A stretch of DNA of 64,000 nt from contig NC_089740.1 of the NCBI RefSeq assembly GCF_035083965.1, positions 8,863,552-8,927,551 of the forward strand, written 5' to 3'. Within the stretch, counting starts at the first letter, position 1. Each line of letters opens with the position of its first letter. The position numbers and the translations under genes were made by a program. The notes beneath the pieces were generated by a model. It made no database searches, was not told where the DNA came from, and saw only the letters and a list, made by a program, of their open reading frames with translations. Shown piece by piece: positions 50,851-59,469 of the stretch. Source of the stretch: Branchiostoma lanceolatum. Lineage: Eukaryota > Chordata > Leptocardii > Amphioxiformes > Branchiostomatidae.

Positions 50851-53140
50851 AACGCTGCCAAAAATAAAACCTTCTTGGCGAAGGTACTAACTTGGCCATG
50901 TTTCTGCCATGTTTGATCTTCTCCGCCTTCATCTTCCTGTCCATGGTGACGTTCGCCTTCTGTAGCTCCTCGCACTCCTTCGTCTTCATCACCAGCCGCT
51001 CCTGGAGCTGTGAGAGGCGCTCACTGGCCTTGTGGTCCTTCGATACGGCCTCATCTTTTAGCGCTTGGACCTACGGGGATTAAAATCAACATCACAGTAA
51101 GCAGTGTGTAGCTCCTCGCACTTTCCAGCATACTCTTCAGCACCAGCCGCATAGAGGCCTTGTGGTCCTTTGATACCGCCACGTCTGTTAGTGTTTCGAC
51201 CTACAAGGGTTAAGAATACAGAAATCACAGAGTTAGCCTGCGAATTCTGGAACTCAATGCATCCGTAGGCTTCAGTACAGGGTCGCATTTGTAGCTGCGC
51301 GCTGAGTCGCGGCTTTCTTGATGAGGTCCTTCGATACGGTCTCGTTCTTCGGCGCTTTGACCTACAGGGATTGAAGATTCAAATCTCTGTTCATGCTTGA
51401 TCATATCATTATGAATGAATGAATGAATGAATGAACCTATGTATGAATAGAATAAATAAATAACGATCGAGAGTGTTGTATACGTATACATATATCTATA
51501 TATCCATACCTAATACTCTACCAAGCCATATATATAAATCATTTTCTATCCTAATTAACTTCTATATGTGATGTGGGTTTGTAGGTTACCGGGTGACGTC
51601 CCGTGAAATACAACCCTCTTATTGCCTCTCTCTAAATATAGACGCCCAAGAATGCCGTGTTAAGACTGATCGCTTTTCAATCTTCAAACTGAGCACTTTA
51701 TTAGACTCTTTTGTTGGTATTACTTCTTCATAACGCCGCCAAAAACTATAACAACGTTATATGTTCGTTCAGAATATCGAAAAACTAATATCACCAATGC
51801 ACATCGATATTATCATATAAAGTCTCACAATATGAGTGTTAAGAATAGTTTTATGTTTTTTCAACAACTCCTTTTGAAGACTTACTGAAACGTAGAAAAC
51901 ACAAGGACAACACCGTAGCCAGGTAACTGCAATGTGCTAATCACCAAGAACACGGATCTGCGAAAGGTCAATAAAAGTGCACACAAGCTCGAAGAAACTC
52001 TTTAGTCAGTCCTGTTCCAACCTATGGCACAGTGGAATCATCCATTTCCCCCGTGTATTTTTTATCATGTATTTTGGTTTGAACCATTTTAAAACAGGTA
52101 TGTTTTACAAGTTCAAATAGAGGTCAGAAGCTGAATTGAACCGTGATAAAAACGCGAGAAAAAAGAAAGTAAACGAGTTTGGCAACAAACACTGCAACAG
52201 ATACTAAAGTGTACACAATGTTTCGAACGAATGAGAAGGTAGAAAAACGTTAATACATTGCTTGTTTTGAATATAGACTGTGACTTTATACAACCAAGGA
52301 TACAACATAGCCCAGACGCTTTTCCATTGGTAAATTAAGTGTTCAGTGTCACACTACGGAAACAAATTGAGAACATTCTTGGGACGCTCGTGGATGTGTC
52401 GCACTTCATGCTACTTTGTGACCAAAATGACTTCAATTGAGTGTTTTGTCGTACTCATGATCATGCTACAAAAAGATATCGTGCAACTTGTCTTACCCTT
52501 CAACTACTAGAATGTTATTTTTCCGTGCAAAATGCATGAAAAGGGTACCCAGGATTGCTTAACTTTTGCTTATCTCAATGAAGAAATACACATTTCTGGG
52601 GTCTTTCCTAGTCTCCACCAGACTAACTACGCCGGCTATATTGCCAGGGTTTAACTTGCAGGCTCCGTGCAGATTGGACCCTCTCTCCGTAGCCGTCTCC
52701 CATAGCATACTATAACTCTATTTGGCCAATTTCTATTCATTTCCCAGCCATCCGCGGGGCCTGGTAGAGGCTAGGTCCATCGAATCCCTACTGTCCCTCT
52801 TCCCCACAACCAATACTATTTCCTTAAAGAAAGTTCCTACCTTTGCCAAGGCGTTGTCCCGTTCTTTCTGAAGCCTGCTTTTCTCCTGAGCGACTCTACT
52901 GAACTTGAGTTCAGACTCCCGGAGAGACTTCTTACTCTCCCCCATCGTTTCCTTCAAGTCGTGGTACAGCCCGCGACATTCCTGTTCGGTAGACTCACAC
53001 CATTCCTCTAGCTCTCTGTGCGTTAGGGTACTAGAAATACTCGTGTCCGCTCCGATAGGGGTTTCTAGAGTAGGTCCCATGTTGGTAGCCACGAAGGTAT
53101 CCGATCGAATCAGAACACTCGGTTCTCTTGTTGAACCCAT
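49531..53140 (-). CDS. Coiled-coil protein, about 327 aa, possibly ciliary
   Basis: Four exons join in phase: 53140-52841, 51070-50892, 50356-50237, 49915-49531 (984 nt). After a Ser/Thr-rich N terminus (1-40), nearly everything is charged and heptad-like: ELEEWCESTEQECRGLYHDL, LQERLVMKTKECEELQKAN, KLRNVNKRLVDDCDNSKKLA, then EERMQFLIREKEVLSKKRYM. The family is not recognised. There is no signal peptide or membrane segment, so it is probably cytoplasmic. The start at 53140 is the first ATG after an in-frame stop, but a separate ATG exon at 53508-53628 may be the true beginning through a junction I could not resolve. Three X-box-like RFX sites upstream suggest a ciliary or centrosomal role. Two decayed copies of the second exon lie at about 51106-51201 and 51291-51362. 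Confidence 0.75.
50735..50847. repeat. (AGAC)n-(AC)n compound microsatellite
   Basis: An AGAC tetranucleotide run is followed by an AC run, in the intron between exons 2 and 3 of the coiled-coil gene. Confidence 0.95.
51106..51201 (-). pseudogene. Decayed duplicate of coiled-coil exon 2, copy 1
   Basis: An acceptor-like CTTGTAG precedes VETLTDVAVSKDHKAS, close to VQALKDEAVSKDHKAS in the real exon. Further on, CEEL is recovered only after a frame change, and no donor matches that of the parent. It is therefore probably not spliced in. Confidence 0.6.
51291..51362 (-). pseudogene. Decayed duplicate of coiled-coil exon 2, copy 2
   Basis: After an acceptor-like CCTGTAG the sequence reads VKAPKNETVSKDLIKKAAT, similar to the start of the parent exon, then reaches a stop within about 31 codons. 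The right-hand part of the parent exon is absent. Confidence 0.5.
51413..51438. repeat. (AATG)n microsatellite
   Basis: A short GAAT tetranucleotide run in the first intron of the coiled-coil gene. Confidence 0.85.
52609..52773. mobile_element. MITE, group A, degraded copy
   Basis: The ends TAGTCTCCACCAGACTAACT and GGGCCTGGTAGAGGCTA match group A. The flanks GGTCTTTCC and GGTCCATCG share six of nine bases, consistent with a decayed duplication. It lies in the first intron of the coiled-coil gene, about 70 bases from the first-exon donor. Confidence 0.65.
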
Positions 53141-53507
53141 CTTAAGCTTGTTGTAGTTCTAAGGTTTCAGCTATATTGACGACTTTGGGACTAAGAAGTT
53201 TTCAGCTGTGGTACCGCAGTTTTGAGCTGAACTAAATGGAGGCGCGAGTTGTGATGATGGTGATCCAGTCTGCTTTCAATGACAAAAGAGTACAGTTGTT
53301 AAGTTTTCAACCTTCGATGTACATGGAGTTGTTTTCACTAACAAATTTAGCGGAAATCAAACCTTAAGGGGATAGTTTCAGACATTTTCTAAGGAATTTA
53401 AATTGTTTAGAGCCCGAAATCAGAATGAATTCTCCACAAAATTAATAATTTGGAATAGAAAATTTTCGGAATTAGATAAAAACGTCGTGAAACACTTGTT
53501 GCCTTAC

Positions 53508-53628
53508 TTGAAAAAGAAGATGAGACGTCCTTGAGCTTGTCGTAAGGCGTCTTCTGCTCCTGGTTTAACCCCGTCTTAGTCTCGAGGATATTCAGAATCT
53601 TCTCATCTGTCGAAAGCTTTCCAAACAT
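53508..53628 (-). CDS. Candidate first coding exon upstream of the coiled-coil gene
   Basis: An ATG with A at -3 opens 40 codons (MFGKLSTDEKILNILETK, then EQKTPYDKLKDVSSSFS) up to a consensus donor GTAAGG in phase 1. The composition resembles the adjacent coiled-coil protein, and X-boxes lie 275-520 bases upstream. The exon at 53140 has only phase-0 acceptors in frame, so a direct join fails. A missed small exon, an assembly indel, or an alternative transcript would explain this. Confidence 0.4.
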
Positions 53629-53903
53629 TTATCGTAGACACCACGATGTTGCAAATGACGTCTAATGGCGAAATCTTTGGTACATCCACAATTTGTCGTT
53701 TTTTGAGATTCCCAAGAAAAACTTGTCACTGACCAACACTGTTCCTCAAAAGTGTAGCCTGCCTAAAGTCCCGGTCCAAGAAGTTGAGCTTCAAGACAAC
53801 GTTCTTGGAATAGTAAAATTAGATATTCTCGAGAAATCCAGAGCCAAGCCACCCGAGTCTGTCACGTCTTACACCGCAAATGGCGGCAACTCATCAGAAA
53901 CCC

Positions 53904-53916
53904 GTTGCCTAGCGAC
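53904..53916. promoter_or_regulatory. X-box (RFX site) 1
   Basis: GTTGCCTAGCGAC fits the RFX consensus RYYNYY, one-base spacer, RRNRAC. It is 276 bases upstream of the ATG at 53628. Confidence 0.5.
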
Positions 53917-53979
53917 GCAGACGACATCCTGTCCACACATCACCTTTACCACCCGTCATTGAAAGGTTTTACAACTCTG

Positions 53980-53992
53980 GTTGCTAGGTGAC
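53980..53992. promoter_or_regulatory. X-box (RFX site) 2
   Basis: GTTGCTAGGTGAC fits the same RFX pattern with a one-base spacer, 76 bases from site 1. Confidence 0.5.
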
Positions 53993-54137
53993 GCACAATA
54001 GACGGTTCTGTGTGGGAACAGATCCTGCCGATAAAATTGTGTACGTTCTAAAGGCTCCTAACTTCACGGTGTTTGTTCAGTCCAGTCTGGTGCCTCATTA
54101 GTTTTCCCGCCATTTGTAATTGCTCATTATTCCAGCA

Positions 54138-54150
54138 GTTGCCTGGCAAC
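54138..54150. promoter_or_regulatory. X-box (RFX site) 3
   Basis: GTTGCCTGGCAAC is a perfect palindrome of two RFX half-sites with a one-base spacer, the strongest of the three. Confidence 0.55.
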
Positions 54151-54676
54151 GACTAACATTTGGCGCTTGTAATGCAGCTATAAGCCATCGAGGGCGAGTG
54201 TTCGATTGCTTCTCTCTAAAATGCGTTCCTTTTCCTCAGAAAATGATGTTACCCCTTTACACTAGACAGCGATCGTTAAGCAACCAAAATTGGATCTGCG
54301 TGACCCTTCATTTTGTAATTAAAATATGATGCAAGATGAAAAGATTTCTTAACAGAGCTTGCATTTCTTCAGATGAAGTTTCAGTAAGAAAAGAATGTCG
54401 CCTGACATGCAATAAAGACAAATTCAGCTGTTTTTTGCAACACATGTGTTTGAATCTATTCAGTCTGTACAAAGAAAAAAAGGCTTACATAAATGACTAA
54501 TATGAGATTCAAATTATTCATAAATAGTATAGCCTATAGACATCCATAGTTCATCTCGAAGCAGATGTAAGGATTATCCAGCTGTTTTACATGTTTTTGC
54601 AGCATTTAGATAATAAGTACATATTTCTAATACAGCTGCATCTTTGAAACTTTCTGCTCTATGAGTAGTTAAAAGT

Positions 54677-54777
54677 TAGCCTGGGTGCCATAACAATCGG
54701 GGCTCCTACAGTCGGTACCCTAATGAAAATGTTTAGGGTAGCGACTGTAAGGGGGTAATAGGATGGCACCCAGGCTA
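54677..54777. mobile_element. MITE, group C (TAGCCTGGGTGCCAT termini)
   Basis: The ends TAGCCTGGGTGCCAT and ATGGCACCCAGGCTA are perfect inverted repeats, continuing imperfectly inward (CTACAGTCG, CGACTGTAAG). Flanks GTTAAAAGT and GTTTAAAGT match at eight of nine bases. A second copy is at 60247-60339. Confidence 0.75.
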
Positions 54778-55361
54778 GTTTAAAGTTTGCAACAAAAAAA
54801 ATATATATAGTGCAGGATGCTTACATCTGATGAGCAGGATCGTTACATCTGCCTGGAGCTTATAATTAGTCTGTGTAACACTATGAACAAGGTGCCCCTT
54901 GCCAAAGTATAGGAAAGTTGGTAGGGAAATTGAACAACCGATGAAAGCACATAGCTTTGTGCCTCTTGCTAATACAATTTTTAATACAGTTATTGTAGGT
55001 TATGTTTACAAGTTGTATGTTCGTCTGTATTTTTGTGGGTCAGCCGTTACCAGTGTACTGAATTGTTTCATTCTTAAATCTCCATAAATACACAAATAAT
55101 ACACAAAATGTCAAATATAAGCAACAATGAAATACCTTCGTCATTGTGCGCATTTTTATGTTACACTAAGTCTTCTTTTAAACATGAATGGTGACTGCTC
55201 CAGAAAAAGTAAACCATCAAAAAGTGTGGGTTGCATCATCTACAATAATCAGATCTTTGTCTTCTTAATGCCATACGTCTACAGGACATGTACAAATCCC
55301 AAAAAATCCTTGAAACTCCCCATCTTTTTATCAACTTCCTTCCCTCACCTATCTCTAAAGT

Positions 55362-55403
55362 CATCGGGACAAAGTCTATAAACTTTTAAACTTTCTCCGT
55401 CAT
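55362..55403 (-). promoter_or_regulatory. SECIS element (form I) of the selenoprotein mRNA
   Basis: On the minus strand the core reads AATGAC, helix GGAGAAAGTTT, apical loop AAAAGTTTAT, helix AGACTTTGTCC, then CGATGA. The helix pairs 10 of 11 positions (one G-G mismatch, one G-U). UGAC opposite CGAU forms the U-U, G-A, A-G, C-C non-Watson-Crick quartet, and the apical loop begins with the conserved adenines. A lower helix ATCTC/GAGAT flanks it. It lies about 240 bases after the stop codon of the selenoprotein, as needed for UGA recoding. Confidence 0.87.
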
Positions 55404-55646
55404 TGCCGAGATTTGTAAGGGAACAAAGTCAAGTGAAGATAGAAAAGTTTCATTCGAAAGGTTCAGGCAAGGTCTGATTGGTCCATCTGTATCTCTATCA
55501 GCACTCTGGTTGGTCAATCATGTGTCACTCCTGATTGGCTGCCAGGGTGATGAGATGCCATCTGATTGGTTGCGACATACTCTCAGGTGTCTCCCTATTG
55601 GCTGAGTGATGAGATGACATGCCAGTGCTGCTCAGTGATTGGCTGG

Positions 55647-58521
55647 TTACAGAATGGTACAACCAGGGAACTGGATGTTGGTGACCTGCTCCACCTTTTC
55701 TCCCTCTTTGTAGTTGCTCAACGCCTCAAGAATCTAGAATAAAAAAGAGAGATTGATATTTTTGACAAAACTAAAAGTATTTTGTATGAATCATGTTAGA
55801 TGAATGAGCTCTGCACAAACTCAAGCATTAAAACAAAATACAGAAGAAAGGATAAAAAGCACTTTGCCATACACATGTACATGGACCAAGGTACAAGGTA
55901 AGGTATGAAATACATGTACTTAGGTTACAATATAGCTTCAAAACAGAAAGGGGATACTAGATTTACTAGTATACCTTTTTTATATCAACTTCCCTGATCA
56001 TTAAAAGTTTGTCTTGCAACTGGTATATGAAGTCCTAACATAGCAACAGGATTTGGATCTGGCTAAAAATTTTTTTTACAAGACCATCGCAAACACTAGT
56101 CTACTAACAGTATTGTTGTTTTTGGTCCACATACAGCCGTGCATGTATTACATACAAAAGGCATCCCATGAACAGGCAACTTTGTTCAACCCACGGCATA
56201 ACACCATACCTAGAAAGGACTGTCCTCAAACCCTGGAGGACCCTAGTGGCACCAGTAGTCTGGGGTCTGACTGGGGGAACTTGTTCTAACCCTGTGACTG
56301 CCTGCATAATCTGCAGAGTAGAACAGAAAAGCTAGGGCCAGTGCTCCTATGCAGCGTTTTGAGACAGACTGACATCTAACTCGCGGTGCAGCCAGGCTAA
56401 AATGCTTATTTCTTTATTTCTTTATTTATTCATTCATTCATTCTATCGCGCAAAACATAAATGTGCAGTACACATACTCCATACCAAACTATATCAACTT
56501 TACCAAGAAGATACTAAAGAATGAAGAAAATCAACTCCCCAAAACTAGTAGAACCTGTCTATGTTGCCAACACTTAACCTACAGCCTGCTAAAGCAACCG
56601 TTTGGTACCAAATTTGTATTGATTGTGGGGTTGGGCAGAAGGGAGAAGGTTAACAATAGAAGGGTTCAGGATAAACATAAACAAGAATGATATAATCTAC
56701 AACGAAATCAATCATAAGTAAGTCTTGAAGGGACTAGCCTGCGAAGCAACTGGTTTGAGGGACTTTTTTTGGCCATGTTTTTTGGTCAAGCTTGAAAAAG
56801 GAATTCATTAATACTAGCTATACTGGTCAGAATTGTGTTCCAATACAATGTATATTCTATATTCATAAAAAATAACATGGGATTTTTACGACATTTCCAT
56901 TATTAAAGACTGACCTCCTTGTCCTCAGGAAAGCCTCCTGACTCCAGTTTGGAGAAGAGGAGCTGTCCATCCACAGTGATCTCAAAGGAACCTACAAGAA
57001 AATTAGAAATTCAAGATGAGTGAAAACATGGATATTCTTTGGCATTTGAAGCAGCCAAATTCAATTTTCAGCTCTTTGAACGCTAAAAATTCTAGATTTG
57101 TTGCACGATATCTATGCATGTGACTATTGTGAGGCCTTTTTAAAAAGACATGCTGCAATACTCTTTTTAGTGAACCGAGTCACTGTGCACCAAACATGTA
57201 CTTATCATGCATAAGCCCTCCATGGATATTCAGGCAGAGAAAATATATTGTGCTTGAAAAAAAAATCATATTTCATTTTGAATTATGAGAATGAATTTGA
57301 TTGAAAACTCTTTTTTGTCTGCACTCTCACATATGTGTACACATGTAGGGTCTTAAGTCAAATTCAGAAGATGTGATCAGAAACAGCGTGTTTTTGAAGA
57401 TAGATCTAAGTATGCAAACTTTGCATCTTGAAGGATTTCTGAAGAAAGACTTACTGGATCTCCCGACAACTCCCTTCACTTCCGCTTCAGGAACGGCCAC
57501 CTTGATCTGATTGGCCAGTTCCTGATAGCGGGGGGCGTACCCTCATCCTCCACTAGGACAAGAAACGTGTGTTAGCCTGAAAGCTCATCTAACCTCCACT
57601 ATTAAACATTAATCCGTCAGGTTACATGAATCTGCCACTTTGAACAATAGTGGGTTTGAGAGATCTCTAAGGCAGCATCCCCCAAGGTATGCACAGTTTA
57701 GATATACAGGAGTGCATTATGCTGAGGGTGAGGGATGTTGGGTTGGAGATCTGTTTGGGCATTTCTTTTCATTGTGGCGGAATCATGTACCCTGGTGGAA
57801 TTATGTTTACATAGATGTTACATGATGTTGGTGGTTTAACACAGCTAGAGTCTCGGTACACGCTGTAACCTTAAAGCATTCAATGTAAAGAGACAAAGCA
57901 TATTAAAAAATCAACCAGGGTTAAATAATAGATTCAACCATATACAAAAAATCTTTACCATGTTTAATAATACCAAGGTAATAAGCTAGTTCGGAGTTGC
58001 TACTACGCATGTGCAGTGTCAAAGGTGAAGGCCCCGGCGACGGAAACAGTGCTCGCCTCCATATTGTCTCGATTTGCATAACAACGCCCAGACGGGTCTT
58101 GTTTCCGTCGCGGGGGCCTTCACCTTTGACACTGCACATGCGTAGTAGCAACTCCGAACTAGCTTATACACACATGATAAAACCGCTATTTTGTACAAAT
58201 GTATACACTTAGGTATATTTTGTACTTTGTATGCGGGCATATCATTTTTCTAGTAATCTAGTAATACTAGTTCGCAAATACCACACAAAACAAATTCCCG
58301 AGGCTAAAAAATATATCGCGATATCGGGGCTCGGGGCCATGTGGTTATCGTTCAAAACATCCTTTTTCGTAGTCATTATTTGCTACCAAGTTACCTCCCA
58401 TTTTAGCTGATATTCTAAGCTTACTAGAAACGTAAAAATATTGCACATCAAGTGCAATTTGGCAAAGAAAATCGGCAAAATATGCAACATACCAGTATTC
58501 CACTTCCACTTTCGGCGCCAT
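55647..58521 (-). CDS. MIEN1-like: Selenoprotein of the SelW/MIEN1 (Rdx) family with in-frame UGA and CaaX box, 96 aa
   Basis: Four exons join in phase: 58521-58493, 57552-57455, 56991-56915, 55733-55647 (291 nt). The product is a thioredoxin-like Rdx protein. It starts [19 protein letters not shown], with the redox motif C10-G-G-U13 at the same positions as in selenoprotein W; U is TGA at 57543-57545. The second half ([20 protein letters not shown], then PEDKEILEAL) is closest in my recollection to MIEN1, and the protein ends GCTIL, a CaaX box predicting geranylgeranylation, also a MIEN1 trait. Translation past UGA is supported by the SECIS at 55362-55403. Automatic annotation would probably truncate or skip it. 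The expected role is a small, possibly membrane-tethered redox or signalling adaptor. Intron 1 contains a long-armed MITE. Confidence 0.93.
57543..57545 (-). other. Selenocysteine codon (TGA)
   Basis: This TGA is the fourth codon of exon 2. It is flanked by in-frame family sequence on both sides (Cys-Gly-Gly before, Gly-Tyr-Ala after), so it is the Sec of CxxU and not a terminator. Confidence 0.9.
57981..58167. mobile_element. MITE, group H, near-perfect 68-bp arms
   Basis: ATAAGCTAGTTCGGAGTTGC and the following 48 bases are mirrored almost exactly at the right end, with one or two differences around GGCCCCGGCGACGG. About 50 bp of unique sequence separates the arms. The low divergence suggests recent insertion in intron 1 of the selenoprotein gene. 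Confidence 0.75.
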
Positions 58522-58559
58522 CTTTAATCTGGAATGTTTCATTCACTCTTAATCGGGGG

Positions 58560-59225
58560 TAATGATATATTAAGTTTATTTGCTATGTAACAAAAATATA
58601 TTTACCAAATATATTTTAACCTAGCAAAAGGGAAATAAAGTACTACGCTCAATTTCATGATATAAATGAAGCAACATCCTTTTTTTCTTGACTGTTTTAG
58701 CAATTCAACACATATCATCCAAATATTTCTCCCTGCGATTTCGGTAGTAGTGGACCAGTCTCTGAACTGCAGATGACCCTACTACAGCTGTATGACGTCA
58801 GCAGTTTTAATACTTCTGCAACCCCAGCAATTATCTTCCATCTGCTGAGCAAATATATACGGTAAGCTCTCTTTAGGTCATCTTACACTCAGCTCTAGCA
58901 GTACACAGTTGTTTATTTCTGCATTTTCCATGATGATCTCCTTTTAAATGTGATCTTGCCAGCTAAAAATTGATTATTTGGTGACGAATCAGGACTATCA
59001 AATTACCATCTGTCCTTGCTGTAACCAATGAAATCCAAGGTGCGGTCAAAAAAAGTGAAAGTGGAATGTTGACCTGCTCCTGAAGGTCAGTTTGGCCCGT
59101 AATTTTGACGAAAACAGCGAAGTTGAATGACCTGTGAGGTAACTTGAACCTCCTGGTGCGTAAGTAGGTAACATGATACGTCCTACGTGCAGAGTGTTGA
59201 CCCCGAATGACCCCACCCATTCAGT
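58560..59225. other. Intergenic stretch between the selenoprotein and SQOR
   Basis: No exon is supported. It is the divergent interval between a minus-strand and a plus-strand gene. Confidence 0.35.
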
Positions 59226-59229
59226 AACC

Positions 59230-59465
59230 GCACATGTGTGGACCTTATTTACGGAAACACCGAAGTGCCCTTGAGCCAGGATGAGTTTGCAGTTTTCAGC
59301 CTTTTAAACTAGAAGCGATTTTAATTCTTGCAAGTCACTCTCTGCACAGAGTTTCAGCCAAACACACAGATCACGCAGTTGTCTTGCTGTTTGACAAACT
59401 TTAAGTGTTTTCCGGGTCGCCTGAAGACTCTTGCATCAGCATCTTGCTTTGCTGGCACAAACAGG
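59230..59465 (+). other. Possible non-coding first exon of SQOR
   Basis: The coding exon at 63435 has a splice acceptor, so a 5' UTR exon must lie upstream. A strong donor (CAGG then GTGAGT) ends at 59465. The start and use of this exon are guesses; other donors in the 4 kb interval cannot be excluded. Confidence 0.22.
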
Positions 59466-59469
59466 GTGA

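Noticed and set aside
57543-57545. Premature stop or pseudogene in the SelW-like gene
   Set aside because: TGA is at the selenocysteine position of CxxU, the rest of the frame is intact and a SECIS follows the stop codon.
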